Assembly (NCBI GenBank): GCA_001873515.1
Contig: MNZH01000009.1
Span: forward strand, 1-7,941
Direction of reading: 5' to 3'
Length of the DNA: 7,941 bases
Source of the DNA: Parcubacteria group bacterium CG2_30_45_37
GTDB taxonomy: Bacteria > Patescibacteriota > Patescibacteriia > Patescibacteriales > GWC2-42-12
The notes below the pieces were generated by a model that saw only the letters and a list, made by a program, of their open reading frames with translations, did no database searches and was not told where the DNA came from. This document shows positions 1 through 5,652 of this stretch, one piece after another. The first letter of the stretch is position 1. Each line of letters starts with the position of its first letter. A program made the translations under genes and the position numbers.

Positions 1-19
1 ATGAATTTTAAATAATTCG

Positions 20-56
20 TGAGATTGCTTCGTCGCTGACGCTCCTCGCAATGACA
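20..56. repeat. Short palindromic dispersed repeat, GTCAT-type (read on the minus strand)
   Basis: Read on the minus strand the element begins GTCATTGCGAGGAG and ends AAGCAATCTC. The outer arms ATTGC (24-28) and GCAAT (48-52) are complementary and the interior is a partly paired, GC-rich imperfect palindrome. From general knowledge this sequence type is a common short dispersed repeat in many bacterial genomes. Only one copy of this exact variant is in the window, so its dispersed status cannot be shown here. It shares the GTCAT end with the elements at 5158-5185 and 6242-6270. It lies just upstream of the first gene and may contribute a -35-like sequence (CTGACG, 36-41). Confidence 0.6.
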
Positions 57-64
57 GCTATAAT
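36..64 (+). promoter_or_regulatory. Possible promoter for the first TSP3 gene
   Basis: A perfect TATAAT (59-64) lies 17 bp downstream of CTGACG (36-41), which matches TTGACA at four of six positions and sits inside the palindromic repeat. The -10 is only 3 nt from the ATG at 68, so transcription would begin at or inside the start codon. Either the transcript is leaderless or the TATAAT is chance in AT-rich DNA and the real promoter lies left of the window. No Shine-Dalgarno sequence precedes the ATG. Confidence 0.25.
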
Positions 65-67
65 TTT

Positions 68-718
68 ATGTTTGATGATTTGGATAAGCAAACCGCGCAA
101 AACGCAACCCCCCCAACCCCCCTTGTCAGGGGGGAGGCAGGAGGGCCAGCCGAAGACATGTTCGCCGAAGTTGACCCGTCTCGCCAAGGCTTAGCCGGGG
201 CGGGCAAAACCGGTAAGCCGGAAGTCTTTCAACCTAGGCCGGCCAACACGCCGTCCTATGCCACGGTGATTCCGGAAGAGCAGACCTGGAAAAATAGAAA
301 GGGGCTGATTTTCGGCTCGCTGGCCGTGGTTTTAGTTGTCGCCATTAGCGGTTATTTTGGCTTAAAGTTTTTTGCCGGCGATAAGACCGCGCCGGTTAGC
401 CCGCCGGTTCAGACCGAAACCGAAAAGACCAGCCTGGAGACGGTAACGCCGGAGCCGCCGGACGAAACTGCCGTCGTGCCGGAGCGACTGGATAGCGATC
501 AAGACGGCTTGACTGATGAAGAAGAGGCCGCTTTGGGCACCAATGCCAACAATATTGATTCGGACCAGGATGGCTTGACTGACCGCGAAGAAGTCAAAGT
601 CTACCAGACTGACCCGCTAAATTCCGACACCGACGGCGATGGTTACAAGGATGGCGAAGAAATCGCCGGCGATTATAATCCCAAAGGCCAGGGCAAGCTT
701 TTAGAAATAAATCCATAG
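68..718 (+). CDS. Single-pass membrane protein with thrombospondin type 3 repeats
   Basis: This 216-residue protein has a cytoplasmic-looking N-terminus (about 1-78), one hydrophobic segment (about 79-102), a Pro/Thr/Glu-rich linker (about 105-140) and a C-terminal run of TSP3-like calcium-binding repeats (about 142-202). The repeats show DSDQDGLTDEEE, DSDQDGLTDREE and DTDGDGYKDGEE, spaced by GTN and QTDP motifs. No signal peptidase site is evident, so the acidic repeats probably face outward, anchored by the helix. The function is unknown; TSP3 repeats are usually calcium-stabilised spacers or stalks in surface proteins. The first ATG is preferred because MFDDLD followed later by EDMFAEVD looks like a familiar N-terminal pattern of such proteins; an alternative start is Met31 (158). 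Residues 13-24 are encoded by a C/G-rich palindromic repeat. The gene ends 23 nt before a paralogous neighbour. Confidence 0.8.
   Translation: MFDDLDKQTAQNATPPTPLVRGEAGGPAEDMFAEVDPSRQGLAGAGKTGKPEVFQPRPANTPSYATVIPEEQTWKNRKGLIFGSLAVVLVVAISGYFGLKFFAGDKTAPVSPPVQTETEKTSLETVTPEPPDETAVVPERLDSDQDGLTDEEEAALGTNANNIDSDQDGLTDREEVKVYQTDPLNSDTDGDGYKDGEEIAGDYNPKGQGKLLEINP
106..137. repeat. Palindromic repeat, CCCCnAA-type, inside a coding region
   Basis: Arms CCCCCC (117-122) and GGGGGG (129-134) form a perfect hairpin with loop TTGTCA, preceded by a C-run and AA. The same architecture occurs at 5745-5773 and, with a different stem, at 5476-5510. The element reads in frame through the first TSP3 gene and adds a Pro/Gly-rich stretch (TPPTPLVRGE, residues 14-23) to its cytoplasmic linker. 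Confidence 0.7.
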
Positions 719-741
719 AACAAGAAAACAAGAGAAAATTT

Positions 742-1746
742 ATGAATATTTTTGATTTTTTTAGAAAAAAATCCACGGCCGAGGCCAGGCCGGAGTTAGC
801 GGTTTCTGGGCCGGTAACGGAGAAGCAGATTACCATTGATAATGTCTCCATTCATGCCATGCCGGAGCGGTTTCGCAACCAGGCAGACAAAATGAACAGC
901 GCCAAAATCGTCGGCCTGACCATTATCGCTGGCGGCGTGGCGTTTTTAATTATCATTTCCGCCGCGCTTTATTATTTTTTATTCCGGCCGCCGAGCGCGA
1001 CCGAGACGGCTGAAGTAACCGAACCAACTTTAACTGAACAGCTAGAGCAAGTTGAAGCAGGGACCGCGCCGGAAAGCGTTGCCCCGGCAACCACTACCCC
1101 CGAATTAGCCACCCTGCCGACTGATGAAAGTTTGGCCACTACCACCGCCACCACCACTCCTGAAGCCGTGTCCGAAGCAGTCGCCGCCGACCTAATACCA
1201 GCCGCGGATAGCGACAGCGACGGCTTGACCGACAAGGAAGAAGGTCTTTTGGGCACAAACTCCTTGATTCCGGATTCGGACGGCGATGGTTATGCCGACG
1301 GAGCCGAGCTGTTAAACCTATATGACCCGGCCAGTCGGGGCAAATTAACGGACAATCCGACGATTGTCTCTTATGAGAATAAAACCTTTAGTTATAATGT
1401 GCTTTACCCCCAGTCATGGCAAGAGAGCACTAATGGCGGCGATGATTCGGTGATGTTTAAATCAGCCGACAATCAATTTATCCAAATCGTGGTTCAGCCC
1501 AACGCCGCCAGGCAAACGCTTGACCAATGGTATGTGGAGCAGCTGGTCGTTAGCGCGGTCAAGGAAACCGACCGGGTGAGCGGCGATAGCTGGCAAGGCC
1601 TGAAAAGCCGGGACGGCTTGACTTTGTATCTGATGGATGATAAGAAAAATTATATTTTCAGCCTGACCTATAATCCGGGGGAAAGTAGTCTCCTAGAGTA
1701 CCCTAATATTTATCAGCTGCTGATTAAATCTTTTACCTTAAAATGA
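742..1746 (+). CDS. Membrane-anchored TSP3-repeat protein with C-terminal globular domain
   Basis: This 334-residue protein has a short cytoplasmic N-terminus, a strong transmembrane helix (about 55-81), a low-complexity Thr/Ala/Pro/Glu linker (about 84-152), two TSP3-type calcium motifs (DSDSDGLTDKEE at 156-167 and DSDGDGYADGAE at 178-189) and a C-terminal domain (about 205-334). The last domain has the pattern YENKTFSYNVLYPQSW, reminiscent of PsbP/DUF1795-like 'YPxxW' folds; that assignment is tentative. It is a paralogue of the upstream gene: both end the repeat block with a Y(N/D)P...GKL motif, but only this one continues into a globular domain. The extracellular domain probably senses or binds something at the cell surface; its ligand cannot be read from the sequence. 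Only a weak AAGAG-like ribosome site precedes the ATG. The stop is followed after 1 nt by ybeY, suggesting co-transcription. Confidence 0.8.
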   Translation: MNIFDFFRKKSTAEARPELAVSGPVTEKQITIDNVSIHAMPERFRNQADKMNSAKIVGLTIIAGGVAFLIIISAALYYFLFRPPSATETAEVTEPTLTEQLEQVEAGTAPESVAPATTTPELATLPTDESLATTTATTTPEAVSEAVAADLIPAADSDSDGLTDKEEGLLGTNSLIPDSDGDGYADGAELLNLYDPASRGKLTDNPTIVSYENKTFSYNVLYPQSWQESTNGGDDSVMFKSADNQFIQIVVQPNAARQTLDQWYVEQLVVSAVKETDRVSGDSWQGLKSRDGLTLYLMDDKKNYIFSLTYNPGESSLLEYPNIYQLLIKSFTLK

Positions 1747-1747
1747 G

Positions 1748-2188
1748 ATGGTGGAGATTAATAATAAGGCAAATTGCGGGCTAGCTTTAAAGTTGGTGAA
1801 GTCGGCGGCGGAAAAATTCGCTAGCGTTTATAAGGTTAGTGGCCGGGAATTATCCGTGGCTTTTGTCAGCGGCGCGGAAATGAAAAAACTGAACCGGCTT
1901 TACCGCGGCCTGGATAAGACTACCGATGTTTTAGCGTTCGCCCTATTAAATAATGCTAAGGGCAATTTAACAGGGCAAGCCGGCGAAGGCGATTTATTGG
2001 GCGAGTTGGTGCTGGATTATGCTCAGATCAAGCGGCAAGCCAAGTCGTACGGCCATAGCGCTAGAGAGGAACTGGTTTTCGTTTTGGTCCACGGACTCTT
2101 GCATTTAGTTGGTTATGACGATAAAACTGAAGCCGGCCGGCTGAAGATGATGAAATTGGGGGAAGAGTTTATTAAAAATAATTTATGA
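1748..2188 (+). CDS. ybeY: Endoribonuclease YbeY (16S rRNA maturation / ribosome quality control)
   Basis: YbeY is a single-strand-specific zinc RNase involved in 16S rRNA 3'-end maturation and 70S ribosome quality control. The 146-residue length is typical. The conserved LNRLYRGLDKTTDVLAF block (48-64), the LGELVLD strand (84-90) and the metal site HGLLHLVGYD (115-124) are present. The family metal site is H-x3-H-x5-H; here the first two are His115 and His119, but the third position is Asp125 (GYDD, codon at 2120-2122). Asp can ligate zinc, so the site may still bind metal, but this departs from the canonical motif. The ATG lies 1 nt after the previous stop (TGAgATG), and the gene overlaps dgkA by 4 bp (ATGA), so translation is probably coupled. 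The ybeY-dgkA pair is a common neighbour arrangement in Gram-positive and CPR genomes. Confidence 0.93.
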   Translation: MVEINNKANCGLALKLVKSAAEKFASVYKVSGRELSVAFVSGAEMKKLNRLYRGLDKTTDVLAFALLNNAKGNLTGQAGEGDLLGELVLDYAQIKRQAKSYGHSAREELVFVLVHGLLHLVGYDDKTEAGRLKMMKLGEEFIKNNL

Positions 2189-2559
2189 TAAGAGTGGGTA
2201 GATTATTCAAAAGTTTCGGCTATGCCGTCAAGGGGTTGGTGAAAACTTTTCGCGAAGAGCAAAATTTACAGATTCAGACCTTAGCCAGCTTAGTGGTTTT
2301 AAGCTTGGGCGTTTATTTTGAAATTGAGGCGGGAGAGTGGCTGGTTTTGATTTTGGTGATTTGCTTGGTGCTGGTGGCGGAAATCGCCAATAGCGCGGTG
2401 GAGCGCATTACCGACGTTTTAAAACCCAGAATTAACAGTTATGTCAAAGAAATTAAAGATATCATGGCGGCCGCGGTGCTTTTATCCTCTTTGGCCGCGA
2501 TTATAGTCGGCGCGATAATTTTTTGGCCGCACCTGTATAAATTATTTGGACAGCTTTAA
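2185..2559 (+). CDS. dgkA: Diacylglycerol kinase / undecaprenol kinase (DgkA family)
   Basis: This is a 124-residue integral membrane lipid kinase that phosphorylates diacylglycerol or, as in Gram-positive relatives, undecaprenol, feeding the lipid carrier pool for envelope synthesis. Family signatures are visible: EEQNLQIQ (24-31) in the N-terminal amphipathic region, EIANSAVERITD (66-77, equivalent to the E-x2-N-S-A-x-E catalytic motif) and KDIMAAAVLL (91-100). Three transmembrane helices are apparent at about 33-47, 52-70 and 94-114. Undecaprenol kinase activity is favoured from the relationship to Gram-positive-type proteins and the ybeY neighbourhood; this is inference. The start overlaps the ybeY stop as ATGA, so it should be translated from the same mRNA. 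It ends 25 nt before ftsA, whose promoter starts within its last codons. Confidence 0.92.
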   Translation: MIRVGRLFKSFGYAVKGLVKTFREEQNLQIQTLASLVVLSLGVYFEIEAGEWLVLILVICLVLVAEIANSAVERITDVLKPRINSYVKEIKDIMAAAVLLSSLAAIIVGAIIFWPHLYKLFGQL

Positions 2560-2575
2560 AAATTTTTAGTATAAT
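2546..2575 (+). promoter_or_regulatory. Candidate promoter for ftsA
   Basis: TTGGAC (2546-2551) and a perfect TATAAT (2570-2575) are separated by 18 bp. The -35 lies in the end of dgkA. The expected start point, about 7 nt past the -10, is near 2582, so the ftsA mRNA from this promoter would have a 5' leader of only about 3 nt (ATG at 2585). An AT palindrome, TAAAAATTTTTA (2557-2568), fills much of the spacer. Confidence 0.5.
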
Positions 2576-2584
2576 AATCATATT

Positions 2585-3850
2585 ATGAAAGATAACATTA
2601 TCGCCGGACTGGACATCGGTTCAACCGCCATTAGATTAGTGGTCGGGCAGAAATCCTTGAGAGATTCCGGGGAACAATTGCAGATTTTGGGCGCGGTCAC
2701 CGTGCCGGCCGAAGGCATTAACCGCGGCGTGGTCAATTCGATTGAAGACGCCACTTCGGCGATTTCGGCCTGCCTGGAAAAAGCCGAGAGATTGATCGGC
2801 GTGCCGGTTACCAACGTCTGGGTGGGCATCAACGGCCCGAATTTAAAGTGCGAAAAAAGCCATGGCGTGGTGGCCGTCGGGCGAAGCGACAATGAAATCA
2901 CCGAAGACGACGTCAATCGGGCGATTGAAGCGGCCCAGGCTTTGTCCGTGCCGCCTAATTATGAAATTCTGCACGTCATTCCGGTGAAATTTACCGTGGA
3001 CAATCAGGAAGGCATTAAAGACCCGATCGGCATGACCGGCGTCAGGCTGGAAGTGGAAACTTTAATTATTCAGGGATTAAGTAGCCAGATAAAAAATTTA
3101 ACCAAAGCCATTTACCGCACCAGCTTGGAAATTGAGGATTTGGTGTTGTCGCCTTTGGCCGCGAGTGAGGTGGTAATCGGGCCCAAACAAAAGGAATTGG
3201 GCGCGGCTTTAATCAATATCGGTTCCGCCACCACCTCTTTGGCCGTGTTTGAGGAAGGCGAATTGTTGCACGCCGCGGTCATCCCGATCGGCTCGGAACA
3301 TATCACCTCCGACGTGGCCATCGGGCTAAGGTGCCCGATTAATTTGGCCGAGCGCATAAAATTGGAATATGGTTCGGCCAGAAGCGATAAATACGGCAAA
3401 AAGGACGAGGTGGACGTTTCGGAGCTGGCTAAGGAAGAAAACGTTTTGGAGGAAAGTATGACAGTTTCCCGAAAATACGTGGCCGAAATCATTGAAGCGC
3501 GGGTAGAAGAAATTTTTGAAAAAATTGACAATGAACTGAAAAAAATCGACCGCAGTGGGATGCTCCCGGCCGGAGTATTTTTAATCGGCGGCGGCGCCAA
3601 GTTGGCTGATATCGTGGCGGCGGCTAAAAACAAATTGCGCCTGCCCGCCTGTTTGGGCGTAAATAAAAATGTGCCTTTGGTCATTGATAAAGTCAATGAC
3701 GTAAATTATCTGACCGCTCTGGGGTTAGTGGCTTGGGGCAACCAATTAACCAAAGGCGCCAAAGGCTCAAGACTGAGCTGGCCGGGAAGCGGCGCGGCCG
3801 GCAAGACTCTGGAGAAAATCAAGCAATGGTTCAGCTCGCTGATTCCTTAA
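2585..3850 (+). CDS. ftsA: Cell division protein FtsA
   Basis: FtsA is the actin-like ATPase that tethers FtsZ filaments to the inner face of the membrane and recruits later divisome proteins. The 421-residue protein has the phosphate-1 motif AGLDIGST (7-14), the FtsA-specific SHS2/1C domain (about 85-165), the phosphate-2 region ALINIGSATTSLAVF (208-222), the adenosine motif VFLIGGGAKL (331-340) and a C-terminal amphipathic helix (about 406-421, ending KIKQWFSSLIP) that fits the membrane-targeting sequence. Length and domain order are normal for the family. No Shine-Dalgarno sequence precedes the ATG, and a -10 element lies only 9 nt upstream, consistent with a nearly leaderless mRNA. It is directly upstream of ftsZ, the usual arrangement. 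Confidence 0.96.
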   Translation: MKDNIIAGLDIGSTAIRLVVGQKSLRDSGEQLQILGAVTVPAEGINRGVVNSIEDATSAISACLEKAERLIGVPVTNVWVGINGPNLKCEKSHGVVAVGRSDNEITEDDVNRAIEAAQALSVPPNYEILHVIPVKFTVDNQEGIKDPIGMTGVRLEVETLIIQGLSSQIKNLTKAIYRTSLEIEDLVLSPLAASEVVIGPKQKELGAALINIGSATTSLAVFEEGELLHAAVIPIGSEHITSDVAIGLRCPINLAERIKLEYGSARSDKYGKKDEVDVSELAKEENVLEESMTVSRKYVAEIIEARVEEIFEKIDNELKKIDRSGMLPAGVFLIGGGAKLADIVAAAKNKLRLPACLGVNKNVPLVIDKVNDVNYLTALGLVAWGNQLTKGAKGSRLSWPGSGAAGKTLEKIKQWFSSLIP

Positions 3851-3857
3851 AGCGGGG

Positions 3858-3876
3858 TGTATAAAAGTTTTATACA
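3858..3876. repeat. Perfect 19-bp palindrome between ftsA and ftsZ
   Basis: The sequence TGTATAAAA-G-TTTTATACA has two 9-bp perfect arms around a central G. It starts 8 nt after the ftsA stop and its centre is about 40 bp upstream of the ftsZ -35. There is no T-tract directly after it, so it is not a standard intrinsic terminator. It could be an operator for a dimeric regulator or an mRNA 3' hairpin. Confidence 0.6.
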
Positions 3877-3906
3877 GCTCATAATTTTGACCCGGATTTT
3901 CGGCTC

Positions 3907-3935
3907 TTGATAAATTTTTAATAATAGGCTAAAAT
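3907..3935 (+). promoter_or_regulatory. Candidate promoter for ftsZ
   Basis: TTGATA (3907-3912) and TAAAAT (3930-3935) are separated by an ideal 17 bp, each with five of six consensus matches. Transcription would start near 3942, giving a leader of about 30 nt before the ATG at 3972. The region 3910-3971 is strongly AT-rich and shows no Shine-Dalgarno sequence. Confidence 0.55.
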
Positions 3936-3971
3936 AAAAATAGCTTAATTTCTAATCTCTTTTTTATAAAT

Positions 3972-5147
3972 ATGGCGGAAGTAAAACCCATAGTGGAAAC
4001 CTTTGCCAAAATAAAAGTCATCGGCGTCGGCGGGTCGGGCGGCAGCGCGGTTAATCGCATGATTGATTGCGGCATCCGCGGCGTGGAATTCATCGCGGTC
4101 AATACCGATGTCCAGGCCCTGCACTACAATAAGGCTTCAAAAAAGGTTCATATCGGTAAAACCATTACCCGCGGTTTGGGCGCGGGCATGGATCCGGAAC
4201 TGGGCAAACGTTCGGCCGAAGAGGCGCAGAACGATATTCGCGACATGTTAAAAGACGCGGACATGGTTTTCGTGACTTGCGGCTTAGGCGGCGGTACCGG
4301 CACGGGCGCTTCGCCCATCATCGCCGAAATCGCCCGCGACCTGGGCGCTTTGACCGTGGCCGTGGTGACCAAGCCGTTTTCTTTCGAAGGCGCGCAGAGA
4401 AAAAATATCGCCGAGCGCGGCTTATCCGAATTGGCCGATAAAGTTGATACCATTATTACCATTCCCAACGATAAATTATTGCAAGTCATCGATAAAAAAA
4501 CTTCGCTACTCGACGCCTTTATGGTGGTGGACGAAGTTTTGCGCCAAGGCGTGCAAGGAATTTCCGAACTGATTACCGCGCCCGGCTTAATAAACGTTGA
4601 TTTTGCCGACGTTAAAGCCGTTATGGCCAACGCTGGCTCGGCTTTGATGGGTATCGGCCAGGCCTCGGGCGAAAATAAAGCCATTGAAGCGGCTAAAGCC
4701 GCCATCAGCTCGCCCTTATTGGAACTTTCCATTGAAGGCGCGCGCGGCATTCTTTTCACCATCGTGGGCGGGCCCAATTTAAGCATGCATGAAGTTAATG
4801 AAGCGGCCAAAGTGGTGACTAGTTCGGCCGATGAAGACGCTAAGATTATTTTCGGCGCCGTGATTGATGAAAGATATAAAGATGAAATTAAAATAACCGT
4901 GATAGCGACTGGCTTTGACGGCCGGCGCGTGGGCGTTTCCGAGGCGATTTCTTCGGAACGAGCCTATACGCCCAATCCCTATATCAGCGCGGAAGAGGAA
5001 AAAGATAAAAAGGACCTGTTAAAAAAGAAAAGCAAAATTTCGCCTTTAAAGCAGGCCCAGGCCGAACCAGCGCAAAAGAAAGGTCTAGAAGAGGCCGAAG
5101 ACGACGAACTTGGCATTCCGGCGTTTATCCGCAAAAAAATGATGTAG
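3972..5147 (+). CDS. ftsZ: Cell division protein FtsZ (tubulin-like GTPase)
   Basis: FtsZ polymerises with GTP into the Z-ring at the division site. The 391-residue protein has IKVIGVGGSGGSAVNRM (14-30) for nucleotide binding, the tubulin signature GGGTGTG (106-112), the synergy or T7 loop NVDFADVK (208-215) with the catalytic aspartates Asp210 and Asp213, and a GTPase/C-terminal domain to about residue 325. A charged, Lys/Glu/Ala-rich linker (about 338-376) leads to the conserved C-terminal peptide DDELGIPAFIRKKM (377-390), the docking site for FtsA. All key residues are present and the length is normal. The ATG at 3972 gives MAEVKPIVETFAKIKVIG, the usual short N-terminal extension. It follows ftsA by 121 nt with its own promoter and is closed by a terminator at 5201-5227. 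Confidence 0.97.
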   Translation: MAEVKPIVETFAKIKVIGVGGSGGSAVNRMIDCGIRGVEFIAVNTDVQALHYNKASKKVHIGKTITRGLGAGMDPELGKRSAEEAQNDIRDMLKDADMVFVTCGLGGGTGTGASPIIAEIARDLGALTVAVVTKPFSFEGAQRKNIAERGLSELADKVDTIITIPNDKLLQVIDKKTSLLDAFMVVDEVLRQGVQGISELITAPGLINVDFADVKAVMANAGSALMGIGQASGENKAIEAAKAAISSPLLELSIEGARGILFTIVGGPNLSMHEVNEAAKVVTSSADEDAKIIFGAVIDERYKDEIKITVIATGFDGRRVGVSEAISSERAYTPNPYISAEEEKDKKDLLKKKSKISPLKQAQAEPAQKKGLEEAEDDELGIPAFIRKKMM

Positions 5148-5157
5148 TCCTTCGCTT

Positions 5158-5185
5158 GTCATTCCGGCCTCCGAGCCGGAATCCA
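5158..5185. repeat. Palindromic repeat, GTCAT-type, just after ftsZ
   Basis: The element runs from GTCATTCCGGC to GCCGGAATCCA. Arms ATTCCGGC (5161-5168) and GCCGGAAT (5175-5182) are perfectly complementary around loop CTCCGA. It starts 11 nt after the ftsZ stop. The architecture GTCAT-stem-loop-stem-CCA matches, in inverted orientation, the element at 6242-6270 (minus strand: GTCATCCCGGG...CCCGGGATCCAG). Confidence 0.75.
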
Positions 5186-5200
5186 TTTCCTTATATATTA

Positions 5201-5227
5201 AGCACCCCGGCAGGGGTGTTTTTATTT
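5201..5227 (+). terminator. Intrinsic terminator of the ftsA-ftsZ block
   Basis: CACCCC (5203-5208) pairs with GGGGTG (5213-5218) across the 4-nt loop GGCA, followed by TTTTT-A-TTTT. This is a classic rho-independent terminator 54 nt downstream of the ftsZ stop, separating it from ywbE. Confidence 0.9.
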
Positions 5228-5277
5228 TCCCAAAGTTGAAATATTGGCTTAAGAATGGTAAAGTTGAATTATAAATT

Positions 5278-5472
5278 ATGAATGGACAAGATAGGAAAAA
5301 TATAAAAACGGGATTGCGTGTCGCTATCATACAAAAGCATCATCAGGGCACGGGCGAGCTGACCCAGGGCATCGTAGCCGATATTTTAACCAATTCAGTC
5401 AATCATCCGCGCGGCATTAAGGTGCGCCTCCAAAGCGGGGAAGTGGGCAGGGTGCAGGTGATATATAGATGA
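5278..5472 (+). CDS. ywbE: YwbE family protein (DUF2196), function unknown
   Basis: This 64-residue protein has the recognisable YwbE pattern: MNGQDRKNIKTGLRV, then a GELTQGIVADILTNS segment (26-40) and the closing HPRGIKVRLQSGEVGRVQVI (43-62). The family is widespread in Firmicutes, enterics and CPR bacteria and has a small all-beta, possibly nucleic-acid-associated, fold; no biochemical role is established, and none can be inferred here. The length matches the family. It stands alone between the ftsZ terminator and the nrd regulatory region. TTGAAA (5236-5241) and TAAAGT (5259-5264) with a 17-bp spacing form a weak promoter candidate. There is no clear Shine-Dalgarno sequence. Confidence 0.9.
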   Translation: MNGQDRKNIKTGLRVAIIQKHHQGTGELTQGIVADILTNSVNHPRGIKVRLQSGEVGRVQVIYR

Positions 5473-5475
5473 AGA

Positions 5476-5510
5476 CCTCACCCCAACCCTCTCCTTGGCA
5501 AGGAGAGGGA
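5476..5510. repeat. Palindromic repeat, CCCCnAA-type, just after ywbE
   Basis: After CCTCACCCCAA, arms CCCTCTCCTT (5487-5496) and AAGGAGAGGG (5500-5509) form a perfect 10-bp hairpin with loop GGC. It starts 4 nt after the ywbE stop. It could act as a 3' mRNA hairpin, but no T-tract follows, so it is not a typical intrinsic terminator. Confidence 0.75.
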
Positions 5511-5513
5511 GAC

Positions 5514-5530
5514 ATATCCACATATCCACA
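5514..5530 (+). promoter_or_regulatory. Two overlapping DnaA-box-like sites
   Basis: ATATCCACA occurs at 5514-5522 and 5522-5530. Each matches the DnaA box TTATCCACA at eight of nine positions. They form a tandem 8-bp duplication (CATATCCA twice). In E. coli, DnaA boxes lie upstream of nrdAB, so a role at a ribonucleotide reductase operon is conceivable, but the sharing of one base and the 8-bp phase are unusual, and chance duplication is possible. Confidence 0.3.
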
Positions 5531-5618
5531 GGCCAAAACGGAAAAGCTGGAAAGAAAAATAAAAAATGTCTTAATAATTTTTTAAAAATATTCTAAAATT
5601 AGCCAAAGCGGGTAAAGC

Positions 5619-5646
5619 TTGACTATACTATATCTAGTGGTATAAT
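5619..5646 (+). promoter_or_regulatory. Promoter of nrdR-nrdD, with extended -10
   Basis: TTGACT (5619-5624) and a perfect TATAAT (5641-5646) are separated by 16 bp. TG at 5638-5639 adds an extended -10 (TGGTATAAT). It is the best promoter in the window by eye. Predicted start is near 5653, giving a leader of about 130 nt before the nrdR ATG. Confidence 0.75.
5625..5640 (+). promoter_or_regulatory. NrdR box (repressor binding site)
   Basis: ATACTATATCTAGTGG matches the NrdR-box consensus ACACTATATMTWGTGT at 14 of 16 positions. It fills exactly the spacer between the -35 and -10, so a bound NrdR would block RNA polymerase. NrdR boxes usually come in pairs about three helical turns apart. The best partner is 5655-5670 (CTACTACAAGATATGG), 30 bp downstream, matching at only about 8 of 16 positions. 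The box precedes nrdR and nrdD, exactly the genes NrdR would be expected to control. Confidence 0.75.
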
Positions 5647-5652
5647 TAAATT

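Noticed and set aside
1..67. End of an upstream gene at the left edge.
   Set aside because: Frames are short and interrupted, and most of the stretch is a dispersed-type repeat; no coding region can be supported.
4148..4810. Long open frame on the minus strand within ftsZ (and similar ones within ftsA and the TSP3 genes).
   Set aside because: They are antisense shadows of clearly conserved genes and their translations show no recognisable domain.
5476..5510. Strong hairpin after ywbE as an intrinsic terminator.
   Set aside because: No T-tract follows the stem; it fits the palindromic repeat class better.
5514..5600. DnaA-like boxes beside an AT-rich tract as a replication origin.
   Set aside because: Only two imperfect overlapping boxes, with no dnaA or dnaN gene nearby; not enough to call an origin.
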